The notes under the pieces were generated by a model. It worked only from the letters and a program-made list of their open reading frames with translations. It did no database searches and was not told where the DNA came from. Below, piece by piece: positions 1 through 5,741 of a stretch of 5,930 nucleotides of DNA. Origin of the DNA: Dehalococcoidia bacterium (GTDB taxonomy: Bacteria > Chloroflexota > Dehalococcoidia > SAR202 > UBA11138); contig JAAXHY010000589.1 of NCBI GenBank assembly GCA_012270665.1, forward strand, positions 1 to 5,930, in the 5' to 3' direction. Numbering within the stretch: position 1 is the first letter of the stretch; each line of letters opens with the position of its first letter. The translations under genes and the position numbers were made by a program.

Positions 1-1161
1 GACCGCCTTGCCATGCCCAGCCGGTATAACGACTCGGTGGAAGACACCATCAGGCACGGCATTCGCGCGGTCAAGCTCGATCTCATCCCCGTAGTCATGG
101 CCATGACGCTTGCCACGAGATACCTGGGTGTCAGCGCGACGTACTCGACGACATACCATGCCCCTTTCCACATCGCTAGGCTCTTTTCCACGCTCGACCA
201 TTTTTCGGGCGGGCGCGCGGCCTGGAATGTCGTGACATCCCTTAACGACTCTGAGGCACAGAACTTCGGCACGGACGCTCACGAGGGACACGACACTCGC
301 TACGACCGCGCCGACGAAGCGCTGGAGATCATCACGGGCCTGTGGAACAGCTGGGAGGACGATGCGCTCGTTCTGGATAAGAATACGGGCACATTCGCCG
401 ATCCTGACAAGGTGCGACGACTAAACTATGAGGGCGAGTGGCTGAGTTCCAGAGGGCCGCTGACAGTGCCGCGTCCGCCCCAGGGATACCCGGTCATCAT
501 GCAGGCGGGCCAGAGCGAACGCGGGCGCGAGTTCGCCGCCCGCTGGGCAGAGACGGTGTTCGCCATATTCCGGTCCATGGACGCAGGTAGGGAGATCTGT
601 ACCGATCTCAAGACCCGCGCCAAGCGACACGGCAGGCGCCCGAACGACCTCAAGGTCGTTACCGCGGCATACGCCGTGGTTGGCGAGACCGAGTCTATGG
701 CGCGGGAGAAACTCTCCTACATCGAGAGTATCGCGCATCCGATTGACACCCCGGCGCTGCTGTCCGAACTTCTCAACTATGACTTCGGCCAACACGCGCC
801 CGAAGACCGTCTCGAGGACAAGCATCTCGACTCGATATCCGGTTCGCGCGGATTGGCGGAGCGGATGATGGCGTCGGGAATCGAGTACCCCACGTTTGGG
901 GATTTCCTCGAGCAGAGCAGGCGGGGGACTATCTGGGAACTGCCCGTGTTCGTGGGCAGTCCGACTCAGATTGCGGACGAGATGGAAGATTGGTTCAGGA
1001 GCGAGGCCTGCGACGGCTTCATGGTGGCAGCTCCCTACCTGCCCGGCGCATACCAGGACTTCGTGAGGATGATCGTTCCCGAACTCCAGCGCAGAGGCGT
1101 CTTCCACAAGGACTACAAGGCTGATACGCTGCGCGGCAATCTGGGTCTGCGCCGTCCGTGA
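1..1161 (+). CDS. FMNH2-dependent monooxygenase, NtaA/SnaA/DszA/SoxA family (5' partial)
   Basis: Luciferase-like flavin monooxygenase that uses reduced FMN from a partner reductase and O2 to oxidise an organic substrate (nitrilotriacetate, dibenzothiophene sulfone and pristinamycin precursors in characterised relatives); cytoplasmic. The frame is open from base 1 (DRLAMPSRY...), so the ATG at 13 is an internal methionine and the true start lies upstream. Relatives are about 440-450 residues and 386 codons are seen here, so roughly 50-60 N-terminal residues are missing. Family landmarks, numbered from the ATG at 13: STTYHAPFHIAR (45-56), SGGRAAWNVVTS (65-76), HDTRYDRADEALEII (93-107), LWNSW (110-114), and GPLTVPRPPQGYPVIMQAGQ (148-167), which contributes to flavin binding. 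The C-terminal part (VFVGSPTQIADEM) is also typical. The substrate cannot be read from the sequence. It converges with the DUF1801 gene, 18 bp away. Family confidence is high. Confidence 0.93.
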   Translation, partial: DRLAMPSRYNDSVEDTIRHGIRAVKLDLIPVVMAMTLATRYLGVSATYSTTYHAPFHIARLFSTLDHFSGGRAAWNVVTSLNDSEAQNFGTDAHEGHDTRYDRADEALEIITGLWNSWEDDALVLDKNTGTFADPDKVRRLNYEGEWLSSRGPLTVPRPPQGYPVIMQAGQSERGREFAARWAETVFAIFRSMDAGREICTDLKTRAKRHGRRPNDLKVVTAAYAVVGETESMAREKLSYIESIAHPIDTPALLSELLNYDFGQHAPEDRLEDKHLDSISGSRGLAERMMASGIEYPTFGDFLEQSRRGTIWELPVFVGSPTQIADEMEDWFRSEACDGFMVAAPYLPGAYQDFVRMIVPELQRRGVFHKDYKADTLRGNLGLRRP

Positions 1162-1179
1162 ACGGCGACCGAAGTCTGG

Positions 1180-1638
1180 TTACGCGGCAACGTTGTTCAT
1201 ACGCGCCTGTTCGACCGACTTTTCAATCAACTCGCGCAGGACTTCCATATTCACGTCCGCGAGCTTGTTGACGTACAGGCACGAAGCTCCCTTTCTGTGC
1301 TTGCCTAGCGCGCCGAGCAGCGAGTCGTACTCATCGAACCCAGCCATGATGTACAGCGAAAGACTTTGCTTCCTCGGTGAAAAGCCGGTGAGGAAGAAGT
1401 CGCCCTCCCTGCCTGATTCATACTTGTAATGATAGTCTCCGAACCCGATGATACTGGGCCCCCACATCTCCGCCTGCTCCCCTGTGACATCTTTCATGAG
1501 TTCCAGTAAAGCAAAGCCATCCTCACGTCGTCTCTTGTTTTCGACCGAGTTGACGAAGGCTTCTACGCTCGCGCCCGTCTTCTGTGTCTTGTTTTCGGCC
1601 AAGTCTTCTACGCTCCCAACTATTGCATTTCCTGCCAT
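1180..1638 (-). CDS. DUF1801 / YdhG-like domain protein
   Basis: Small cytoplasmic protein of the DUF1801 (YdhG-like) family, structurally related to frataxin-like iron-binding folds; the biochemical role is not firmly known. The domain is nearly the whole protein: NKTQKTGASVEAFVNSVENK, then RREDGFALLELMKDVTGEQAEMWG, the family signature IIGFGDYHYKYESGREGDFF, and a C-terminal LYIMAGFDEY...LLGALGKHRKGASCLYVNKL ending in a helix. The start is uncertain. ATG at 1638 lacks a good ribosome site. A TTG at 1602 in the same frame would begin LAENKTQKTGASVEAF, matching how relatives usually start (MAENKT...), and has GGGAG about 10 bases upstream. The 12 extra residues (MAGNAIVGSVED) partly echo the following SVEAF/SVENK segment. 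It is divergent from the aldolase-like gene. No functional link to the neighbours is evident. Confidence 0.85.
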   Translation of the reverse strand: MAGNAIVGSVEDLAENKTQKTGASVEAFVNSVENKRRREDGFALLELMKDVTGEQAEMWGPSIIGFGDYHYKYESGREGDFFLTGFSPRKQSLSLYIMAGFDEYDSLLGALGKHRKGASCLYVNKLADVNMEVLRELIEKSVEQARMNNVAA

Positions 1639-1756
1639 CCATCCGTGTGAACATTCTCGTATCTGGCCTCCACTTTATCCAGCGTTACGCACGCTCGTAT
1701 TCGCCCATACGGGAACAAAATGGTATATCCTGTCACGCGTCCACAGAACAGTTCAC

Positions 1757-1761
1757 GGAGG
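1757..1761 (+). promoter_or_regulatory. Ribosome binding site fixing the aldolase-like gene start
   Basis: GGAGG sits 8 bases before ATG 1770. It selects this start over in-frame codons further upstream (the frame is open back to 1584), whose extra residues would be unlike the family and would overlap the opposing DUF1801 gene. Confidence 0.8.
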
Positions 1762-1769
1762 ATGAACAC

Positions 1770-2558
1770 ATGAAGCCAAATGTACTCAGACAGAAACTGG
1801 AGTCTGGAGAGCCTACCGTCAGCACGCATATTCACTCCACCTGGCCGTCCGTTGTGGAGGCCGTTGGCCACACGGGCATTTACGACTACGTAGAATTCGT
1901 GGCCGAATACGGCCCCTCCGACCTGCACGACCTCGACAACCTCGCCCGAGCCGCCGAGCTATTCGACATGGGTATGATGATCAAGGTGGACCAGAGCCAC
2001 CAAGCATACCTTGCCCAGCGCGCTGTCGGATCCGGCTTCGGAAGCGTGCTCTTCACCGACGCCCGCTCCGCTGACGACGTTCGCGAGCAGATCCTCACCA
2101 TCAAGCCGGACACGCCTGACGACAAGGGCTGGTACGGTGTCGCTACACGTCGCCACACGTACATGGGATATGGCGGATCAGCCGAGTACGTAAAGGCGCT
2201 GCAGGACACTGTCGCCGCGGTGATGATCGAGAAGAAGGGCGCGGTGGACGAGCTCGATGAGATCCTGGAACTCCCCGGTCTGGACATGGTGCAGTGGGGC
2301 GGCTCCGACTTCTCGGTGAGCATAGGCAAGCCCGGACAGCGCAACCATCCCGACGTGGTGGCGGCGCACGATAAAGTATTCAAGTCCGCGGTCGCAGCCG
2401 GAGTCGCGGCGCGCGCCGAGATACAGTCCGGCGACGAAGCCAGGAAGTACCTCGACATGGGTGTGCGCCACTTCTCCATCGGAACCGACATCACCATCCT
2501 GCACGGCTGGTGGAAGTCCAACGGCGAAGACCTCTGGCGCGCTATAAACGGCGAGTAG
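1770..2558 (+). CDS. HpcH/HpaI aldolase/citrate lyase family protein, atypical active site
   Basis: 262-residue TIM-barrel protein of the HpcH/HpaI family, whose characterised members are metal-dependent class II aldolases that cleave or form 2-keto acids. Family landmarks: LRQKLESGEPTVSTHIHSTW (6-25); the barrel strand YDYVEFVAEYGPSD (38-51); GSGFGSVLFTDARSADD (87-103); VMIEKKGAVDELDEIL (151-166) carrying the metal-ligand Glu154; and PGLDMVQWGGSDFSVSIGKP (169-188) carrying the metal-ligand Asp180. The catalytic His normally in the D-x-EH-G/A-P motif is Tyr47 (AEYGP), and the usual substrate-carboxylate Arg (VRVP) appears as Lys72 (MIKVD). The C-terminus GVRHFSIGTDITILHGWW is normal for the family. 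ATG 1770 follows a strong GGAGG. Metal binding is likely retained, but aldolase chemistry may be altered. Given the neighbouring monooxygenase and transporter, a role in organic-acid catabolism is inferred. Confidence 0.88.
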   Translation: MKPNVLRQKLESGEPTVSTHIHSTWPSVVEAVGHTGIYDYVEFVAEYGPSDLHDLDNLARAAELFDMGMMIKVDQSHQAYLAQRAVGSGFGSVLFTDARSADDVREQILTIKPDTPDDKGWYGVATRRHTYMGYGGSAEYVKALQDTVAAVMIEKKGAVDELDEILELPGLDMVQWGGSDFSVSIGKPGQRNHPDVVAAHDKVFKSAVAAGVAARAEIQSGDEARKYLDMGVRHFSIGTDITILHGWWKSNGEDLWRAINGE

Positions 2559-2562
2559 TTTA

Positions 2563-2638
2563 CAGTGGTCAGCCATCAGTAATCAGTTCGGAGCGCTTCC
2601 GATCCAGCACTGATAACTGAGAACTAACAACCGATAAC
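2563..2638. repeat. Inverted array of imperfect heptamer repeats (REP-like intergenic element)
   Basis: The 101-bp gap between the aldolase-like and OsmC-like genes is mostly taken up by two heptamer arrays in opposite orientation. Left: cagtggt, cagccat, cagtaat, cagttcg (2563-2590). Right: tgataac, tgagaac, taacaac, cgataac (2611-2638). The arms pair as cagtaatcagt (2577-2587) with actgataactg (2609-2619), 10 of 11 bases. An inner perfect stem is tcgga (2588-2592)/tccga (2598-2602) around gcgct. The element could be a mobile repeat copy, an mRNA-stabilising hairpin or a weak terminator; there is no T-run after it. Confidence 0.6.
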
Positions 2639-2659
2639 TCCAAGTAAAAGGGGGCGGCA

Positions 2660-3100
2660 ATGGCAGAGCTTGACCTTGCTTACAGAGTGCGGAGCTACAG
2701 CACGGGGACATTGGGACGCGCCATCTCCAATGCCCGAAGCCACCACTGGGTCGCCGACGACTCGGGCGGCGAGGAGGTCGGGGCGGGGGAGTTCTTCCTA
2801 TCCGGCATAACGGCGTGCGCGGTCAACATGATCGAGCGTATCGCCAGTGAGGAGGAGATCCCTCTGGACTGGATGGACGTCAGCGTCGAGGCCTACCGCG
2901 ACCCCGACGCCGAGCCGGGTGACGTGACTCTCTACGAGGACGTTCGCGTCCACTTCCAGATGTGGGGTGTGTCCGACGACGATGGCCAGCGGCTGGTGGA
3001 CATCTGGAAGCAGCGTTGACCGCTCTACGGCACGGTTGCAGTTGCAACCCCAAATTCGAGCGTCAGCGCCCATTTCAGTTCCGCGCCGCATGGGCGCTAA
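2660..3100 (+). CDS. OsmC-like protein, probable selenoprotein with Sec at in-frame TGA 3017-3019
   Basis: OsmC/Ohr-family proteins are small cytoplasmic thiol enzymes that reduce organic hydroperoxides or act on related redox substrates through two conserved cysteines. Start: ATG 2660 after AAAAGGGGG, 5 bases spacing. Residues 42-62 (AGEFFLSGITACAVNMIERI region) hold the first cysteine, C53. The frame then meets TGA at codon 120, inside KQR-TGA-PLYGTVAVATP, where relatives read roughly KxRCPxYGT. The spacing C53 to codon 120 is 67 residues, matching the C59-C125 pair of E. coli OsmC. Translation after the TGA continues for 26 residues to TAA 3098-3100, giving 146 residues, normal for the family; stopping at 3019 gives 119 residues without the second redox residue. 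A SECIS-like hairpin follows immediately. OsmC-like selenoproteins have been described from marine metagenomes. Alternatives are a Cys-to-stop pseudogene or a sequencing error. The selenium machinery is not in the window. Confidence 0.82.
3020..3062 (+). promoter_or_regulatory. Bacterial SECIS-like element directing Sec insertion at TGA 3017
   Basis: Directly after the TGA, cgctc (3021-3025) pairs with gagcg (3058-3062) as a lower stem. After a symmetric 8/8 internal loop, ggttgc (3034-3039) pairs perfectly with gcaacc (3044-3049), closing the loop agtt (3040-3043). The loop starts 20 bases after the TGA and has G in its second position followed by U, as SelB-bound bacterial SECIS loops require. 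The upper segment GGUUGCAGU is nearly the same as in the E. coli fdhF SECIS (GGUUGCAGGU), although here the counterpart of the bulged U is paired. The element is inside the coding frame, as is usual in bacteria. Confidence 0.75.
3065..3098 (+). terminator. 9-bp hairpin at the end of the extended OsmC-like frame
   Basis: agcgcccat (3065-3073) is perfectly complementary to atgggcgct (3090-3098), with a 16-base loop. The right arm runs into the TAA stop. No T-run follows, so it is at best a weak or Rho-assisted terminator, or a 3'-end stabilising hairpin. Confidence 0.35.
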
Positions 3101-3134
3101 TCAACAGTCTCCACGACTCGCAGAGGAGAGACAC

Positions 3135-3365
3135 ATGAGGAGCGGGGTACGGATATTTGGTCTGCCTATCCAGTTCGTCATCGTGGTGGTCGTCAGCCTG
3201 GCGATCACGATCTATCTGGCGGGATGGGCTGCCAGCAACAACATCGAGGCGCGGAATTTTCGGGCAGCGAGTATGGATGGTATCCCTGCGTACCGGTCCA
3301 TAGCCTCGGACACGGAAGGCGTCGCCTGGGAGCGCGCGGCCTTGCTAATCTGTCCACTACACTAA
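3135..3365 (+). CDS. Small single-pass membrane protein, unknown function
   Basis: 76-residue ORF, not recognised as any family. ATG 3135 is preceded by a strong purine-rich site (agaggagag, 3122-3130), the best reason to believe it is translated. Residues 11-33 form one hydrophobic segment (PIQFVIVVVVSLAITIYLAG...), preceded by a positively charged N-terminus (MRSGVR), so it is probably a membrane anchor or uncleaved signal with residues 34-76 in the other compartment. The tail (NNIEARNFRAASMDG...WERAALLICPLH) shows no motif and ends with a single Cys. It lies 34 bp after the extended OsmC-like stop and 53 bp before the MFS gene, in the same direction, so it may be cotranscribed. It could also be the degraded 5' part of a longer membrane protein. 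Confidence 0.55.
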   Translation: MRSGVRIFGLPIQFVIVVVVSLAITIYLAGWAASNNIEARNFRAASMDGIPAYRSIASDTEGVAWERAALLICPLH

Positions 3366-3407
3366 TGCGCCTCCCAGGACTCTCCATTTCTAAACAAGCG
3401 TACCAAT

Positions 3408-3412
3408 AGGAA
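3408..3412 (+). promoter_or_regulatory. Ribosome binding site supporting a TTG start for the MFS gene
   Basis: AGGAA lies 6 bases before TTG 3419. The next in-frame methionine (residue 34) is inside the first membrane segment, so TTG is the sensible start. Confidence 0.55.
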
Positions 3413-3418
3413 CACAAC

Positions 3419-4786
3419 TTGACCACAGCTAAGCCCCCATCGTCTCTTAGGACCCCTCAACGTCCGCGCATCTTCTATTGGCACTACGCCTGGGTGATAG
3501 TCTCCATCATCGCCGTCATGCAGATGGTTGGATCGTCGGTGCGCATGGCGTTCGGCGTCTTCATCGAGCCGCTCAGCGCCGAGTTCGGTTGGAGCCAGGG
3601 GGCGATAACAATGGCCTACGCGCTCTCCAGCGTCGTAACCGCGCTCGCCTCCCCAATGGCCGGATCGTTGGGCGACAGGCTGGGCGCGCGCAAGGCCATG
3701 ATCATCGGCTGTACGCTGTTCATCATAGGAATAATGCTGACCGGCGTCATCAACCAAGTGTGGCAATTCTACGTCACGTTCGGGGTGATGCTCGGCATAG
3801 CGCAGGCCATCTTCCTGGTGCCGCTGATTCCGTCCGCAATGACCTGGTTCCGAAGGCAGCTCGGACTGGGCATGGGAATACTGATGGCGGCTTGGGGGCT
3901 CGGGCCCGCGCTCGCCACGCCTCTGCTGGGCTATATGATCGAACAGTTCGGCTGGAAGGACACCTTCTGGATAACCGCTATCGTCTCGGCGGTCATAATG
4001 GCGGGACTGATAGCCGTCTATAAGAACAAGCCCTCCGACCACGGCGTGGATCCCTACGGATTCGTCCCTGGCGACCCCGAGATCAGCGCGAAGAAGCCGC
4101 CCGTGGAAAGGGTCAAGCAGTTCACCGGGTATATGCGCCGCACCGCCGCCTACTGGAACCTTAGCTCTATACACTTCCTCGGATGCGTGGGACACGCGAT
4201 CATCCTGATCTACATCATCCCTATAGCTGTCAACGAGGGTATCTCGCTGGTGGTAGCGGCGAGCCTGGTGACCGCCATGTCCGCGGTTAGCATGATTACG
4301 CGGCTGGCCACTCCGGTGCTGTGCGACAAGTATGGTCCAAAGACGGTCATGGCGGTCGCCTACCTGATCCAGGGACTCACCGTCATAATGCTCTTCTGGA
4401 CGCACGACGTGTGGCTATTCTTTGCCTTCGCTGCCGCTTTCGGAATCGGATACGGTGGCGAGGCCGGCGGATTCCCCATACTCAACCGCAGGTACTACGG
4501 ATTCGCGCCGGTCGGCTCCGTCCACGGCTTCCAGATGCTTGGCGCAGGCCTGGGAATGGCGCTCGGCGGCTGGATAGGCGGAGTAATCTTCGACATGATG
4601 GGCAGTTACGACCTGGCCCTGATAATCTCCGTCATAGCCAGCGTGGCGGGCGCGGTCAGCATCGTCCTCCTAGAACCCACGAATAGGCTGCTGATACCGG
4701 ACTGGGAGAAGGAGCGCCTGCCGGAGGACGAATCGCAGTCTGCGGCCGGACGGGTAAGGGCTCCGACTTCGGCGGGCGCGGACTAG
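3419..4786 (+). CDS. Major facilitator superfamily transporter, monocarboxylate/oxalate-formate-like
   Basis: 455-residue inner-membrane secondary transporter with the usual 12 hydrophobic segments, moving a small solute with or against ions. Segment 1 starts near residue 22 (YAWVIVSIIAVMQMVG). MFS motif A is seen between segments 2 and 3 as GSLGDRLGARK (82-92). Segment 4-5 region: GVMLGIAQAIFLVPLIPSA then MTWFRRQLGLGMGI. A central cytoplasmic loop (about 201-245, PSDHGVDPYGFVPGDP) divides the halves. A related motif in the second half is TRLATPVLCDKYGPKTVM (294-311). The C-terminal half has the Gly-rich GIGYGGEAGGFPILNRRYYG (342-361) and LGAGLGMALGGWIGG (374-388), then a hydrophilic tail. 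The overall pattern (YAWVIV...FGVFIEPLSAEFGW at the N-terminus) resembles the monocarboxylate and oxalate/formate families, so an organic anion substrate is inferred. The start is TTG. The neighbouring catabolic genes agree with a carboxylate uptake role. Confidence 0.9.
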   Translation: MTTAKPPSSLRTPQRPRIFYWHYAWVIVSIIAVMQMVGSSVRMAFGVFIEPLSAEFGWSQGAITMAYALSSVVTALASPMAGSLGDRLGARKAMIIGCTLFIIGIMLTGVINQVWQFYVTFGVMLGIAQAIFLVPLIPSAMTWFRRQLGLGMGILMAAWGLGPALATPLLGYMIEQFGWKDTFWITAIVSAVIMAGLIAVYKNKPSDHGVDPYGFVPGDPEISAKKPPVERVKQFTGYMRRTAAYWNLSSIHFLGCVGHAIILIYIIPIAVNEGISLVVAASLVTAMSAVSMITRLATPVLCDKYGPKTVMAVAYLIQGLTVIMLFWTHDVWLFFAFAAAFGIGYGGEAGGFPILNRRYYGFAPVGSVHGFQMLGAGLGMALGGWIGGVIFDMMGSYDLALIISVIASVAGAVSIVLLEPTNRLLIPDWEKERLPEDESQSAAGRVRAPTSAGAD

Positions 4787-4833
4787 GAGGAGTGATTGGG
4801 GTCAATGACGCACAACGCCACTCACTGATTGCG

Positions 4834-5253
4834 TCAGAGAACGTCCCAAGGGTTCACAGTGTCAATGTCAAGACCCCGGAAGTCTCTGACGTTAAGGGTC
4901 GCAAGCGAGAGGCTACGTGCTTCAGCCGTCCCCGCAATGAGCGCGTCGGCCAATTCCAACCTTCCACCATCCCTATGTACTCGGGCTTGGAACGAAGCGG
5001 CAATCTCGGCTTCCTGACGACGAATGGGCAATATGCATCCGCGAAAACTGTCCACGATCCGGGACAACCAGTCCTTTAGTCTGTCGCGGCGTTGACCTTC
5101 CGGTAGGATTTGTACACCCAGTTCAAGCTCATATACCACGATTGCCGATAACCACATAACATCCGAGGATAGCAGAAAGTTCACGACGCCCGGGTTCGGA
5201 CTCTGTTTCGACAACTCAGAGATCACGTTAGTGTCCAGCAGATAGCTATTCAT
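4834..5253 (-). CDS. vapC: VapC/FitB-like PIN-domain toxin (putative RNase)
   Basis: 139-residue PIN-domain protein, the toxin of a type II toxin-antitoxin pair; such toxins are Mg-dependent ribonucleases that cut tRNA or other RNA when the antitoxin is lost. The acidic active-site set is complete: Asp7 in YLLDTNVISEL, Glu42 in VVYELELG, Asp103 in ELADALIAGTA, and Asp124 in LATLNVRDF. The C-terminal DTVNPWDVL is typical of the FitB-like branch. Length is normal. Its ATG overlaps the antitoxin stop by 4 bases (ATGA, 5250-5253), showing translational coupling. It is convergent with the MFS gene, with 47 bp between the stops. Confidence 0.93.
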   Translation of the reverse strand: MNSYLLDTNVISELSKQSPNPGVVNFLLSSDVMWLSAIVVYELELGVQILPEGQRRDRLKDWLSRIVDSFRGCILPIRRQEAEIAASFQARVHRDGGRLELADALIAGTAEARSLSLATLNVRDFRGLDIDTVNPWDVL

Positions 5254-5528
5254 TCGTCTGTGTCGTTGATGAATGGAATTTCGCGTCCATTTTCGCGGCG
5301 GCTCGGAATTTCAAGATTGGTTCCCCTGGGTGTGTTCTCGACAAGCCAGCGGCCCAATGGTATGTCATCTGGCCTTTCGGCAGGCTGATCCAGTTCAGGG
5401 GCTAGGGTGAAGATTTTGGTATCTCCGATACGCTGCGGACCATGTTCTTCAGCAAGACGGAGTATCTCGGGGAGGTTCTCCCTGGCCTCTGCCACAGACC
5501 ATACCCGGCGGGATGCGGATTGAGTCAT
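5250..5528 (-). CDS. vapB: Phd/YefM- or VapB-like antitoxin
   Basis: 92-residue antitoxin that is expected to bind and silence the VapC-like toxin and to repress its own operon. The N-terminal region RRVWSVAEARENLPEILRLAEEHGPQRI (7-34) matches the Phd/YefM DNA-binding and dimerisation fold (W-S-V-A-E-A-R pattern and GPQ-I). Residues 37-45 continue with TKIFTLAPE. The C-terminal part, PLGRWLVENTPRGTNLEIPS onward, is charged and is the likely toxin-binding tail. The start is well supported: AAAGGAGG (complement of 5536-5543) lies 7 bases before ATG 5528. First gene of the pair; a 9-bp inverted repeat upstream is a candidate operator. The assignment to Phd versus other antitoxin classes is less sure than its role. 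Confidence 0.87.
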   Translation of the reverse strand: MTQSASRRVWSVAEARENLPEILRLAEEHGPQRIGDTKIFTLAPELDQPAERPDDIPLGRWLVENTPRGTNLEIPSRRENGREIPFINDTDE

Positions 5529-5566
5529 AGCCTAGCCTCCTTTCGGCGAGACGCAGGACTTGAGAG

Positions 5567-5598
5567 AATTGAACTTCAGCCTCACATAGAGTTCAATT
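5567..5598 (-). promoter_or_regulatory. Candidate operator/promoter of the toxin-antitoxin operon
   Basis: aattgaact (5567-5575) and agttcaatt (5590-5598) form a perfect 9-bp inverted repeat with a 14-base spacer, 39-70 bases upstream of the antitoxin start. On the minus strand the arms also provide TTGAAC and, 17 bases later, TTCAAT: a weak -35/-10 pair (each 4 of 6 with consensus). An operator over its own promoter is what autoregulated Phd/VapB systems use. Inferred from position and symmetry only. Confidence 0.4.
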
Positions 5599-5685
5599 GC
5601 CCTTGGAGTCGGATTTTCCCATTCTTGACTCTATCTTAACAAATGTGACGTACGGGACATCGTAGTCTATATCTGCAAAAGCGCT

Positions 5686-5713
5686 GGGCGGCGTTCCTAT
5701 AGGAACGCCGCCC
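5686..5713 (-). terminator. Perfect 28-bp palindrome, probable terminator of the NHL-repeat gene
   Basis: gggcggcgttcc (5686-5697) and ggaacgccgccc (5702-5713) pair perfectly around TATA: a very stable 12-bp GC-rich hairpin. It lies 28 bases past the stop of the minus-strand NHL gene; on that strand the hairpin is followed by agcgcttttg, a weak T-tract. On the plus strand gattgttttt appears about 15 bases later. It probably ends transcription of the NHL gene and insulates the toxin-antitoxin operon. Confidence 0.6.
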
Positions 5714-5741
5714 TTAGTTCAGCTAGATTGTTTTTCGGAGG

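Noticed and set aside
421..1107. Minus-strand open frame (228 codons) opposite the monooxygenase
   Set aside because: Shadow of a clearly recognisable plus-strand gene; no family features.
1696..1711. Short inverted repeat cgtat/atacg in the divergent DUF1801-aldolase region as an operator
   Set aside because: Only 5 bp per arm and no convincing promoter hexamers beside it.
1584..1769. Upstream extension of the aldolase-like frame
   Set aside because: Overlaps the opposing DUF1801 gene, does not look like the family, and a strong GGAGG marks ATG 1770.
2660..3019. OsmC-like gene as a complete 119-residue protein ending at TGA
   Set aside because: It would lack the second conserved redox residue and C-terminal strand, while family-like sequence continues in frame after the TGA with a SECIS-like hairpin.
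3362..4405. Long minus-strand open frame (347 codons) opposite the MFS gene
   Set aside because: Low-complexity, His/Arg/Asp-rich composition typical of an antisense shadow of a GC-rich membrane-protein gene.
4806..4836. 7-bp inverted repeat tgacgca/tgcgtca between the MFS and toxin genes as a bidirectional terminator
   Set aside because: Short stem, 17-base loop, no T-run on either strand; could be chance.
4792..5079. Plus-strand frame of 95 codons after the MFS gene
   Set aside because: Lies opposite the VapC-like toxin, whose complete PIN active site is on the minus strand.
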